This document shows positions 17,809 through 26,228 of a stretch of DNA of 64,000 nucleotides, one piece after another. The position numbers and the translations under genes are program-made. How positions within the stretch are numbered: position 1 is the first letter of the stretch; each line of letters begins with the position of its first letter. The DNA comes from Paenibacillus sp. URB8-2. GTDB lineage: Bacteria; Bacillota; Bacilli; Paenibacillales; Paenibacillaceae. The notes beneath the pieces are model-generated. The model was not told the DNA's origin. It ran no database searches and was given only the letters and a program-made list of their open reading frames with translations. The stretch spans positions 2,790,001-2,854,000 of the forward strand of contig NZ_AP023239.1 of the NCBI RefSeq assembly GCF_013393385.1, written 5' to 3'.

Positions 17809-18687
17809 ATGACTAAATCCAGAAAAATCATTATTGCCGCTATTTCTTTGATCGTCGTAATTCTTATTGCCGGAGGCGCGTGGCTGCAGGTCAGCGGCTC
17901 TTCAAAAAATGAAACTCTGGTGTTCGGGGTCGCGCCTGGGCCTTACGGGGATATGATCCGCAAAGCGATTCAGCCTGAGCTGGAGAAGAAAGGCTACAAA
18001 GTGGAGATCAAGGAGTTTACGGATTATGTTCAGCCGGATCTGGCGCTCGGCAACAAGGAAATCACAGCTAATCTGTTCCAGCATGAACGCTATCTGAAGA
18101 AATTTTCTGCCGATCACAGTCTTGAACTGTCTTCGATTACCAATGTGCCTACTGCAGCGCTGGGTGTATATTCCAAGACGCTCACAGCCGGAAGTCTGGA
18201 AGAATTGAAGAGCAAGCTGAAGCCAGGCGATATTGTTTCGGTGCCGAATGATCCTACGAATCAGGCAAGAGCGCTGCAGGTGCTGGTTAAATCGGGCCTG
18301 ATTACGATCAAGAATGAAATTGACCCTACGAAAGCTTCCGAAAAAGATATTGATCAAAACCCGTACGGGCTTGTATTCCAGCCGGTTGAAGCCGCCCAGC
18401 TTCCCCGTTCGCTCGACAGCGTCACCTTGTCCGCCATTAATGGCAACTATGCCATCGCCGCCGGCATTCCGCTGGGAACGGCTGTGATTAAGGAAGAGCT
18501 GTCCGAGGATCTGAAGAACGTGATCGCCATCAGAACGGAAGATAAGGACAAAGATTTTGCCAAAGCTATTGTGGAGGTTGTGAATTCTGAAGCCTTCAAG
18601 AATGAAATCGAGAGCGATCAGCATGAATTCAAAGATTTCCAAAGACCTCAGTGGTATTCGGAGAAATGGAACATTGCCAACAAATAG
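17809..18687 (+). CDS. metQ: MetQ/NlpA-family substrate-binding protein
   Basis: 292 residues. The mature part follows the NlpA family: TLVFGVAPGPYGDMIRKAIQP, then NLFQHERYLKKF and GVYSKTLTAGSLEELK, with the C-terminal pocket region. These proteins bind methionine or related amino acids and deliver them to MetNI. Oddly, the signal segment (residues 7-28, ending AGGAWLQVSG) has no lipobox cysteine, so the protein is probably held by an uncleaved N-terminal anchor or released rather than lipidated. It opens a nine-gene unit running to 25895. The ligand could be methionine or a related thioether; sequence alone does not decide. Confidence 0.85.
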   Translation: MTKSRKIIIAAISLIVVILIAGGAWLQVSGSSKNETLVFGVAPGPYGDMIRKAIQPELEKKGYKVEIKEFTDYVQPDLALGNKEITANLFQHERYLKKFSADHSLELSSITNVPTAALGVYSKTLTAGSLEELKSKLKPGDIVSVPNDPTNQARALQVLVKSGLITIKNEIDPTKASEKDIDQNPYGLVFQPVEAAQLPRSLDSVTLSAINGNYAIAAGIPLGTAVIKEELSEDLKNVIAIRTEDKDKDFAKAIVEVVNSEAFKNEIESDQHEFKDFQRPQWYSEKWNIANK

Positions 18688-18720
18688 CTCTTCTAACAAC
18701 GCATAAGGGGTGTGGGGGTC

Positions 18721-19731
18721 ATGATCCGGTTTGAGAATATCTCTGTGAAATATACATTGAAGAGCAAGCAGGAGGTAGAGGCTGTTCGCGGTGTAACGCT
18801 GGAGATTGGGGAAGGGGAAATTTTCGGGATCGTTGGCACTAGCGGAGCGGGAAAAAGCACGCTGCTGCGGACAATCAATCTGCTGCAAAGACCTACGGAC
18901 GGAAGAATTCTGATTGGTGGGAACGATATTACCCACTTAAAGGGAGAAGCGCTGAGACAGCTGCGTTTAAAGACGGGAATGATCTTTCAGCATTTCAACC
19001 TGATTCATAATAAAACGGTCTTTGATAATATTGCCTTCGCCATGAGATCGGCGGGAAAATCTAAGAGCGAGATCGAGCGGAGAGTGCCGGAAGTGCTTGA
19101 ACTGGTCGGTCTGCTCGACAAGGCAAAGAGCTATCCGTCTAACTTAAGCGGCGGCCAGAAGCAGCGGGTGGGGATCGCAAGATCGATTGCCAACGATCCG
19201 CAGATTCTGCTGTGCGACGAACCGACTTCCGCTCTCGATATGGAGACGACCCAATCCATACTTGATCTGCTTAAGGAGATTAACAATCGTCTTAAGATTA
19301 CGACGGTCATTATTTCGCATGAAATGGACGTTATCAAAAAAATATGCGATAAGGTAGCGGTCATGAGCAAAGGCGAGGTCGTGGAGACAGGAGATGTATT
19401 CCGGATTTTTGCGGTTCCCGAACATCCATTCACCAAACAATTGGTCAACAGCACGCTGGATTTGGAATTGCCGCGGAAATTGAACGAGAATCGCACGAAA
19501 CGGCTCTTTAAGCTGGTGTACAGGGGCGAAAGGGCCGAAGAACCGGTGATTAGCGAAACGGTCAGAAAGTTCCCCGTCGATATGAATATTCTCCATGGCA
19601 AAATTGAATACATCGCGGAACAGCCGATAGGAGTTCTCATTCTGAATTTGGAAGGCGCCAAGGAAAGTGTGGATTCCGCTGTTTCCTATTTAAGAACCAG
19701 AGTGGCGGAGGTGGAGGAGCTGCATGCTTAG
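18721..19731 (+). CDS. metN: Methionine-type ABC transporter ATP-binding protein
   Basis: 336 residues from ATG 18721 (AAGGGG ten bases upstream; a GTG at 18712 is also open). Walker A GTSGAGKST is at 39-47, signature LSGGQKQR begins at 142, Walker B ILLCDEPTSALD is near 162-173 and the switch His is in IISHEMD. The C-terminal 75 residues form a NIL (ferredoxin-like) domain, which in MetN binds methionine and shuts transport when the amino acid is abundant. It overlaps the permease gene by eight bases. Confidence 0.92.
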   Translation: MIRFENISVKYTLKSKQEVEAVRGVTLEIGEGEIFGIVGTSGAGKSTLLRTINLLQRPTDGRILIGGNDITHLKGEALRQLRLKTGMIFQHFNLIHNKTVFDNIAFAMRSAGKSKSEIERRVPEVLELVGLLDKAKSYPSNLSGGQKQRVGIARSIANDPQILLCDEPTSALDMETTQSILDLLKEINNRLKITTVIISHEMDVIKKICDKVAVMSKGEVVETGDVFRIFAVPEHPFTKQLVNSTLDLELPRKLNENRTKRLFKLVYRGERAEEPVISETVRKFPVDMNILHGKIEYIAEQPIGVLILNLEGAKESVDSAVSYLRTRVAEVEELHA

Positions 19732-20389
19732 TCTAAGCGTTACAGGACTGATAACGGATTTGATCAAGGCCTTTATGGAGACTTTTTTAATGTGCGGCAT
19801 CTCGATATTCATTTCCATTGTACTCGGACTGCCGCTTGGCCTGTTCATTTATATTACCCGGGAGGGTCTGTTCTGGCAGAACCGGATTCTCCATTTAATC
19901 GGCGGACTGCTTGTAAATATTGTTCGTTCGACGCCTTTTGTAATCTTGCTCGTTCTTTTAATTCCGGTCACTCATATGCTTACCGGAACAACGATCGGTC
20001 CGCTCGCCGCATCGGTTCCGCTTTCGGTCGCTGCCGTCGCTTTTTATGCGCGGCTTGTAGAGGGATCGCTTGTTGAAGTCGACAAAGGCGTGCTTGAAGC
20101 CGCAACCGCAATGGGCGCGACGAACGGTCGGATCATCCGGGAGGTCCTGCTGGTTGAAGCGCTGCCCGGACTGCTGCGGGGATTGACGGTCACGGTTGTC
20201 AGCCTGGTCGGTTATACGGCGATGGCGGGAATTGTGGGCGGAGGCGGCGTCGGAGATTTGGCCATCCGGTTCGGTTATTACCGTTACGAAACGAATGTCA
20301 TGATTATAACCGTTGTGTTGCTGATTGTTCTCGTACAGGTGATTCAGAGTCTTGGAGAACTGATTGCGGGAGAGACGGACAAAAGGTAA
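19724..20389 (+). CDS. metP: Methionine-type ABC transporter permease
   Basis: 221 residues, five hydrophobic segments and the EAA loop EAATAMGATNGRIIREVLL at about 125-143, typical of MetI/MetP. It completes the importer with metQ and metN. A 61-base gap with GGAGGAGGGC separates it from the ligase gene, with no terminator, so the catabolic genes probably share the transcript. Confidence 0.9.
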   Translation: MLSLSVTGLITDLIKAFMETFLMCGISIFISIVLGLPLGLFIYITREGLFWQNRILHLIGGLLVNIVRSTPFVILLVLLIPVTHMLTGTTIGPLAASVPLSVAAVAFYARLVEGSLVEVDKGVLEAATAMGATNGRIIREVLLVEALPGLLRGLTVTVVSLVGYTAMAGIVGGGGVGDLAIRFGYYRYETNVMIITVVLLIVLVQVIQSLGELIAGETDKR

Positions 20390-20450
20390 ATCGTCAACAA
20401 ATGCCGCGATGTGCGGGCGTGAAAATCAATTGGAGGAGGGCACTTGAATA

Positions 20451-21803
20451 ATGGGCGATAAGTACTGGAACCGGGAACTGGAGACATTGCCGCATGACGA
20501 GCTTGAGGCGTATCAATTGGTTCAGCTCCGCGAGCATTTGCAATTTGCCTACAGCCGCTCGGGTTATTATAAAGAGGCGTTTGACCTGCACGGAGTCAAG
20601 CCTGTCGATTTGAACCGACTTGAGGATATCCGCAAATTTCCTTTCGTGAACAAACAGATTGAGCGGGAAAGACAGCTGAAAAAGCCGCTGCTCGGCGATA
20701 TGGCAGCCGTTGATGAAGAAGATGTCGTGTTCGTGTCCGCCTCAAGCGGCTCGACGGGGATTCCAACGGTGAGTCCTTTTACCAAAACGGATTTTGATGA
20801 ATACCAGGATGTGCAGAGCCGGTTGTTCTGGGCAGCAGGCATGAGACCGAAAGACCGGTATGTGCATGCCTTGAATTTCACCCTGTTCGTTGGCGGACCG
20901 GATGTAATCGGCGCGCAAAATCTGGGAGCCTTGTGCATTTGGGCAGGGACGGTTCCATCCGAACGGCTGCTATTTATCTTGAAAGAATTTCAGCCTACGA
21001 TCATCTGGACGACGCCGTCCTATGCCTGGTATCTGGGGGAGACGGCAAGGAAGCAGGGGATTGATCCGGCCAAGGATCTTGCCATCCGTACGATTATTGT
21101 AGCCGGAGAGCCTGGGGGTTCCATAGAAGCCACCCGTGAAGCGATCGAACGTCTGTGGGACGCGAAGATCGTTGACTTCTACGGCATTTCGGATATATTC
21201 GGGGCCTGCGCGGGCATGTGCGAGGAGCGGAACGGCCTCCATATCGCTGAAGACCATATTTTGGTTGAAGTCATCAATCCGGCTACTCTGGAACCGGTGG
21301 CGGACGGCGAACGCGGAGAACTGGTTCTGACGACCCTGCGCAAGTCGGCACGCCCGATGATCCGGTTCCGCACAGGGGATATTGGAACCTTTGACCGGCA
21401 GCCGTGCAGCTGCGGCCGGACGCACGGACGGATTCATATCGCTGGGCGGCTGGACGATATGTTTATCGTCTCCGGCGTTAATGTTTTTCCAAGCGATATT
21501 GAATTTGTGGTCCGGAATATGCCGGAACTGACCGGGGAATATCAGGTAACTCTTTCTAATGAAAATTATGCCACAAAGTATAAAGTTTCAGTGGAACGCG
21601 CGGAAGGAAATGAAGAATCAAGCGAGGCGATTGCCGTCAAAGTATCCGAGAAGTTAAAGACCCGGCTCGGTGTCCGGCCGTCCGAAGTATCCGTGCTGGA
21701 AGCGAATGTGCTGCCAAGAGCGACGCACAAGGCGAAGCGCATCGTCGATCTGAGAGAGCAAAATACACAAAGGGAAGCGAGTGTTGATCATGCCAGAGCT
21801 TAG
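20451..21803 (+). CDS. Phenylacetate-CoA ligase-like acyl-CoA synthetase
   Basis: 450 residues of the PaaK branch of adenylate-forming enzymes. The ATP/AMP motif SASSGSTGIPT is at 96-106, DFYGISDIFG near 243, MIRFRTGDIG near 304 and GRLDDMFIVSGVNVFPSDIE marks the mobile C-terminal domain. It also keeps the CSCGRTHGRI zinc-type loop. It joins an aryl or acyl carboxylate to CoA, or may run in reverse to make ATP from the acyl-CoA formed by the adjacent oxidoreductase. The stop overlaps the aminotransferase start by 23 bases. Confidence 0.8.
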   Translation: MGDKYWNRELETLPHDELEAYQLVQLREHLQFAYSRSGYYKEAFDLHGVKPVDLNRLEDIRKFPFVNKQIERERQLKKPLLGDMAAVDEEDVVFVSASSGSTGIPTVSPFTKTDFDEYQDVQSRLFWAAGMRPKDRYVHALNFTLFVGGPDVIGAQNLGALCIWAGTVPSERLLFILKEFQPTIIWTTPSYAWYLGETARKQGIDPAKDLAIRTIIVAGEPGGSIEATREAIERLWDAKIVDFYGISDIFGACAGMCEERNGLHIAEDHILVEVINPATLEPVADGERGELVLTTLRKSARPMIRFRTGDIGTFDRQPCSCGRTHGRIHIAGRLDDMFIVSGVNVFPSDIEFVVRNMPELTGEYQVTLSNENYATKYKVSVERAEGNEESSEAIAVKVSEKLKTRLGVRPSEVSVLEANVLPRATHKAKRIVDLREQNTQREASVDHARA

Positions 21804-22962
21804 CAGAAGGCTGGAGGTATTCTCCGAATCGGTCATCCGCCGGATGACCCGGATTGCCAACGCGCACGGTGCGGTAAATTTATCACAGGGATTTCCCGAT
21901 TTTGACCCGCCCGAAGAACTGAAACGGGCGCTGGTGAATACAGCGGAAGGCTCGATTCACCAATATGCCGTCACTTGGGGCGCGCCGAATTTCCGTGAAG
22001 CGCTGGCGGTGAAGCAGTCCAAGCTTCTCGGAATTCCGATCAATCCGGACACCGAGATTGTCGTCACCTGCGGAAGCACGGAAGCCATGATGGCGGCCAT
22101 GATGACGGTCTGCAATCCGGGAGACAAGGTGATCGTCTTTTCCCCGTTCTATGAGAACTATGCGGCGGACGCTATCTTGTCGGGGGCCGAGCCGATTTAT
22201 GTGGCGCTGAAACCGCCAGCCTTCGGCTTTGACGCCGATGAGCTGGAGGCGGCATTCCGCCAGAAGCCCAAGGCGCTTATTCTCTGCAATCCCTCGAATC
22301 CGACAGGGAAAGTGTTCAGCCGGGAAGAGCTGCTGATTATCGCCGGTCTGGCGGAGAAATACGATACGTTTGTCATTACTGATGAAGTGTACGAGCATAT
22401 TGTATACGAGCCATTTGAACATACGTACTTCGCCTCGCTTCCCGGAATGTTCGAGCGGACACTGTCGTGCAGCTCGCTGTCCAAAACCTATTCCATAACC
22501 GGCTGGAGACTCGGCTACCTGATCGCTCCTGCCGCGATTGCCGAGGGCGCGCGCAAAATTCACGATTTCCTTACCGTCGGCGCGGCCGCTCCGCTGCAGG
22601 AGGCGGCGGTGACCGCACTGCATTTTCCGGAGAGCTATTACACGGATTTGACCAGGCTGTACAGTGAGAAGCGCAATCTGTTTCTGGATGGATTGGAGAG
22701 CCTGGGGCTGAAGTATACCGTGCCGCAGGGCGCGTATTATGTCATGGTGGATATTTCGGAATTTGGCGCAAGCGACGATGTGTCATTCTGCGAATGGATG
22801 GCAAGGGAAGTCGGCGTAGCCGCCGTTCCCGGCTCCAGCTTCTTCCGTGAACCGATCAGTCATCTGATCCGTTTCCATTTTGCCAAACGGCAGGAGACCC
22901 TGCATGATGCGCTGAACCGTCTGGAACTGCTGCGTCAAAAAGCGGCCAAGGTGGCCTTATGA
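21781..22962 (+). CDS. Class I aminotransferase, methionine/aromatic type
   Basis: 393 residues from GTG 21781 (AAGGGA upstream; ATG 21790 is an alternative). Features are NLSQGFPDFDPP at 33-44, NPSNPTG at 170-176, DEVYEH at 201-206 and the PLP lysine Lys235 in SSLSKTYSITGWRLGY. The NLSQGFPDFDPP start resembles the YbdL/MtnE-like group that transaminates methionine, phenylalanine and tryptophan. Coupled by overlap to the ligase before and the oxidoreductase after, it most likely makes the 2-oxo acid consumed by that oxidoreductase. Which amino acid is inference. Confidence 0.85.
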   Translation: MLIMPELSRRLEVFSESVIRRMTRIANAHGAVNLSQGFPDFDPPEELKRALVNTAEGSIHQYAVTWGAPNFREALAVKQSKLLGIPINPDTEIVVTCGSTEAMMAAMMTVCNPGDKVIVFSPFYENYAADAILSGAEPIYVALKPPAFGFDADELEAAFRQKPKALILCNPSNPTGKVFSREELLIIAGLAEKYDTFVITDEVYEHIVYEPFEHTYFASLPGMFERTLSCSSLSKTYSITGWRLGYLIAPAAIAEGARKIHDFLTVGAAAPLQEAAVTALHFPESYYTDLTRLYSEKRNLFLDGLESLGLKYTVPQGAYYVMVDISEFGASDDVSFCEWMAREVGVAAVPGSSFFREPISHLIRFHFAKRQETLHDALNRLELLRQKAAKVAL

Positions 22963-23531
22963 TCGAGATCAGATGGCACGGCCGCGGCGGTCAAGGCAGC
23001 TTCACCGCCTCTAAGCTGCTTGGCTCGGCGGTCACTTTGTACGGCAGCAAGCATGCGCTTGCGTTCCCTTCTTTCGGACCGGAGCGGCGCGGCGCGCCGA
23101 TGCAGGCTTTTACGAAGATTGATGATGTCCGGATTCGGGACCGCAGCGAAATCACCCGGTGTGACTATATTGTCGTGCTGGATGAAACGCTGTATCGGCA
23201 GGAACTGTTGTCCGATTTGAAGGAGGATGGCAAGCTGATTCTGAATGCGTCCAGACCGGAAAAATATCAAGAACAAGGAGGCAGCCGGATTATCGCGCTC
23301 GATGCTACTTCGGTTGCCCTGGAAATACTGAACAGACCGATTACAAATACGGCCATGCTGGGCGCACTGATCGGAGTTTCCGGCATTACGGGCGTAGAAT
23401 CCGTACTTGAGGGCATGTCCCATTTTCTCAAAGGAAGCCTACTGGATAAGAACCGCCAGGTTGTGTCCCGGATTTATGACGAAGCAAGGAGGCTGCAGGA
23501 TGAACCGACCCGCATTGCGCAAATACGTTAA
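22959..23531 (+). CDS. 2-oxoacid:ferredoxin oxidoreductase, gamma subunit
   Basis: 190 residues beginning EIRWHGRGGQGSFTASKLLG, the family's gamma signature, with FPSFGPERRGAPMQAF after it. This subunit contributes to CoA binding. It overlaps the aminotransferase by four bases and the delta subunit by 32. The order gamma-delta-alpha-beta is that of four-subunit pyruvate/ketoisovalerate-type enzymes. Confidence 0.9.
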   Translation: MIEIRWHGRGGQGSFTASKLLGSAVTLYGSKHALAFPSFGPERRGAPMQAFTKIDDVRIRDRSEITRCDYIVVLDETLYRQELLSDLKEDGKLILNASRPEKYQEQGGSRIIALDATSVALEILNRPITNTAMLGALIGVSGITGVESVLEGMSHFLKGSLLDKNRQVVSRIYDEARRLQDEPTRIAQIR

Positions 23532-23802
23532 TCCCCAATTTTTGTCCGACCTGCCGGAAGGTCCGTGCTATGATGCCGGTCATTTGGTCACTGTGAATGC
23601 GGGTTGGCGGACCCGTAAGCCGGTTCTGGACTCCGAGGCGTGTACAGGCTGTTATATCTGTTATATGAACTGTCCGGAAGGCGTAATCTTCAAATCGGAC
23701 GACAAAGTTGATATTGATTATGATTTCTGCAAAGGCTGCGGAATCTGCGCGAACGGCTGTCCCAAGGATGCCATAGTGATGATCAGAGAGGGGGAGGCGT
23801 AG
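23500..23802 (+). CDS. 2-oxoacid:ferredoxin oxidoreductase, delta subunit (2x[4Fe-4S] ferredoxin)
   Basis: 100 residues from ATG 23500, with AAGGAGG ten bases upstream. Two clusters are visible: Cys48, 51, 54 and 58 in CTGCYICYMNC, and Cys77, 80, 83 and 87 in CKGCGICANGC. It carries electrons from the TPP-bound intermediate to external ferredoxin. An open frame extends upstream into the gamma gene but without a better start. Confidence 0.92.
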   Translation: MNRPALRKYVNPQFLSDLPEGPCYDAGHLVTVNAGWRTRKPVLDSEACTGCYICYMNCPEGVIFKSDDKVDIDYDFCKGCGICANGCPKDAIVMIREGEA

Positions 23803-23803
23803 C

Positions 23804-24997
23804 ATGGGACAACGGGCTTTTTTGTGCGGAAATGAGGCGGTTGCCGAAGGCGTAAGGCTGTCGGCGCCGCATGTTATCGCCGCTTATCCGATTACACCGC
23901 AGACGGTTGTGGTGGAACGTCTGGCGGAAATGGTGGAGGATGGCAGCGTCAAAGCGGAGTTCATGCACGTTGAATCCGAGCATTCGGCGCTGTCCGCCTC
24001 GATGGGCGCAAGCGCGGTCGGAGCCAGAACCTTCTCCTCGACCTCTTCGCAAGGACTGGTCTATATGGCCGAATGTCTGCATTACGCCAGCGGCGGCCGC
24101 TTCCCGATCGTAATGATGAATGCGAACCGGTCGCTTGCGCTGCCCTGGAGCATTTACGGCGACCACCGGGACTCCATGTCACTGCTGGACTGCGGATGGA
24201 TTCAGGTGTATACGGAGGATGCTCAGGAGTCGCTGGATATGGTTCTCCAGGCGTATGCCATTGCGGAGCACCCGGAGGTGCTGACACCCGTGATGATCAA
24301 TCTGGACGGATTTGTGCTGACCCACACCTATGAGCTGGTGGATATTCCCGCCTGGGAACAAGCGCGCGAATTTCTACCTCCTTATGAGACGGTTAATAAA
24401 CTGGATTTTGACGCGCCCAAAAATATGGCCTTCAGCTCAAATCCGGGGAACAACCTGGAGTTCAAGCTCCGCCAGCACCGCGGAATGCTCCGCGCCAAAG
24501 AGCTTATTGCGGAGACGGATGGACGGTTTCAGGCGATCTTTGGCCGCAGCTATGGCGGGCTGACGGAAGCCTACCGCTGCGACGACGCGGAGCTGATCGT
24601 AGTCAGTGTAGGCAGCGTAACCGGCACCTGCAGAACAGTCGCGGATGAACTGCGGAATGAAGGCTGGAAAGTGGGAGTCCTGAAGATCCGGTTTATGCGC
24701 CCTTTTCCCGAAGAAGAAATCATTGCCGCCCTGCGGAACGCCAAAGCTGTAGCCGTGCTGGATAAGGATATTTCCTTTGGCTACGAAGGTACGGTATTTA
24801 CGAACGTCAACTCCGCGCTGTCCAAAGCGGGGGCGGAAATACTCAAGCTAAACTTCATCGGCGGGCTTGGCGGCAGAGATATTTCCAAAGATCATATCCG
24901 GGAAATGTATCGGCGCCTGCAGGACGGATTGGACGGGATCGCACAGGAGAATGTGCAGTATTTGGGTCTGGGGGTCGCGATTGATGAGCGTGGTTAA
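23804..24997 (+). CDS. 2-oxoacid:ferredoxin oxidoreductase, alpha subunit
   Basis: 397 residues: FLCGNEAVAEGVRLSAPHVIAAYPITPQT in pieces, then MHVESEHSALSASMGAS with the catalytic-site Glu, and a C-terminal domain II (VVSVGSVTGTCRTVADEL). The start is one base after the delta stop and the end overlaps the beta start by 14 bases. Together the four subunits decarboxylate a 2-oxo acid to acyl-CoA, CO2 and reduced ferredoxin. Confidence 0.92.
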   Translation: MGQRAFLCGNEAVAEGVRLSAPHVIAAYPITPQTVVVERLAEMVEDGSVKAEFMHVESEHSALSASMGASAVGARTFSSTSSQGLVYMAECLHYASGGRFPIVMMNANRSLALPWSIYGDHRDSMSLLDCGWIQVYTEDAQESLDMVLQAYAIAEHPEVLTPVMINLDGFVLTHTYELVDIPAWEQAREFLPPYETVNKLDFDAPKNMAFSSNPGNNLEFKLRQHRGMLRAKELIAETDGRFQAIFGRSYGGLTEAYRCDDAELIVVSVGSVTGTCRTVADELRNEGWKVGVLKIRFMRPFPEEEIIAALRNAKAVAVLDKDISFGYEGTVFTNVNSALSKAGAEILKLNFIGGLGGRDISKDHIREMYRRLQDGLDGIAQENVQYLGLGVAIDERG

Positions 24998-25895
24998 CAA
25001 AGTCAGAATTAACGCGAGAACGATTACGGACAAAGAATTTTTCTACGGGCATAAAGCGTGCGCGGGCTGCGGAGGAAGCCTTGCCGTAAGGCATATTCTC
25101 AAGGTGCTCGGCGAACGGACGTTTACCGTGCTTCCAGCAGGCTGTATGTCCGCGGTTGGGTTCAACTTTCCTCAGCTGTGCTTCGACAGCAACGCCATTA
25201 TCTCCACTTTTGCCGGAACGGCATCGATGATGTCGGGCATTGCGGCGGGCGCCCGGGCGCTCGGATTGAAGGATTATCACGTTGTCGGCATCGCCGGCGA
25301 CGGGGGAACCGCGGATATCGGCCTGCAGGCGCTGTCCGGCGCCATCGACCGGCGGGAGAAAGTCATCTATATTTGCTATGACAACGAAGCCTATATGAAC
25401 ACCGGCATTCAAAAGAGCGGTCTGACGCCTTTCGGCGCCCGGACGACGACGACGCCTGCCGGAGAGAATATTAAAGGCACGGTCACAACCAAGAAGAATA
25501 TGTTCGAGATTGTTGCCGCACACGGAATCGACTATGCCGCGACGGCCAGCGTAGGCTATATCCAGGATTTTATCAATAAAATCCAGAAGGCTTCCGAGGT
25601 GGACGGCACATCGTACATCCATGTCTATGCACCTTGCCCGACGGGCTGGGGAACCGAAACCGATGTCACCATTGATCTGGCGAAAGAGGTGGTGGATACA
25701 GGTCTCTGGGTGCTTGCTGAATACGAGAATGGTGAGTTCCGCCTTAACCGCAATCCAAAATCTTTTGCTCCCGTGGAGAATTATGTTCGCAGACAGGGGC
25801 GCTTTAAGCATCTGGAAGACGAAGATATCACAGCCATCATGCAGGCGCGGGACGCGAAATGGGAGCAGATACGCACTTCCTGGAAGCTGAAATAA
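24984..25895 (+). CDS. 2-oxoacid:ferredoxin oxidoreductase, beta subunit
   Basis: 303 residues from ATG 24984. The TPP motif begins GDGG at 106-109 and ends near DNEAYMNTG. Cys26 and Cys29 (CAGC), Cys54 (PAGC) and a Cys near 217 (APCPTGW) are placed as the usual [4Fe-4S] ligands. The substrate class (pyruvate, branched-chain, aromatic or methylthio-oxobutyrate) cannot be fixed by eye. The aminotransferase and PaaK-like ligase in the same operon favour a bulky amino-acid-derived oxo acid. Confidence 0.92.
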   Translation: MSVVNKVRINARTITDKEFFYGHKACAGCGGSLAVRHILKVLGERTFTVLPAGCMSAVGFNFPQLCFDSNAIISTFAGTASMMSGIAAGARALGLKDYHVVGIAGDGGTADIGLQALSGAIDRREKVIYICYDNEAYMNTGIQKSGLTPFGARTTTTPAGENIKGTVTTKKNMFEIVAAHGIDYAATASVGYIQDFINKIQKASEVDGTSYIHVYAPCPTGWGTETDVTIDLAKEVVDTGLWVLAEYENGEFRLNRNPKSFAPVENYVRRQGRFKHLEDEDITAIMQARDAKWEQIRTSWKLK

Positions 25896-25938
25896 AGATA
25901 ATAAATATTGAAAATTTCCTGTGTTTACTGAAACCTCA

Positions 25939-25967
25939 TTGACAGAGTAAATGATCTATTCTATAAT
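25939..25967 (+). promoter_or_regulatory. Consensus sigma-A promoter of the nitrogenase-like cluster
   Basis: TTGACA at 25939-25944, a 17-base spacer and TATAAT at 25962-25967: a perfect consensus promoter 262 bases before the first cysK. Such a strong promoter followed by two terminators implies control by termination rather than by initiation alone. Confidence 0.85.
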
Positions 25968-26013
25968 CCATGTTATCCATTAATTCACATGGAAATAATA
26001 TGAATTAAGCAAT

Positions 26014-26189
26014 CTGGCTGACCGGTTACCCGGAAGCTGAGCCCCCAATAGATTTGGGATGCTTGGCTTCCTTTTTTATAGGATATTTTGTGATTATTAT
26101 CACAATTGCAATCTTATAGTCTCTCTTAGCCAACCAGTTCACTGGAGGCTTGACATGACCATTTAGGGTCGGGTCAAGTCTCTTTTTAT
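26014..26189 (+). promoter_or_regulatory. Leader with two tandem hairpin-terminator modules
   Basis: Module 1: CCGG-TTAC-CCGG hairpin (26022-26033) whose 3' GG also starts a terminator stem (GGAAGC at 26032 with GCTTCC at 26066-26071) followed by six T. Module 2: CCAG-TTCA-CTGG hairpin (26134-26145) whose last G starts the stem GAGGCTTGAC (26145-26154) with GTCAAGTCTC (26173-26182) followed by five T. The modules align (GGCTGACCGGTTACCCGGAA against AGCCAACCAGTTCACTGGAG) with compensating stem changes, which points to conserved RNA structure. I infer a tandem attenuator or riboswitch of unknown ligand controlling the operon. Confidence 0.6.
26088..26105. promoter_or_regulatory. Fnr/Crp-type palindrome
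   Basis: TTGTGAT-TATT-ATCACAA, containing TGTGA-N6-TCACA, the Bacillus Fnr consensus. It lies between the two terminator modules. A possible TATAGT -10 sits at 26115. Anaerobic control is likely, but whether by activation of a second promoter or by blocking is not visible. Confidence 0.6.
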
Positions 26190-26228
26190 TAGCAAGCCCT
26201 AGCAAATTTAAGATGGAGGAACGTAAAC

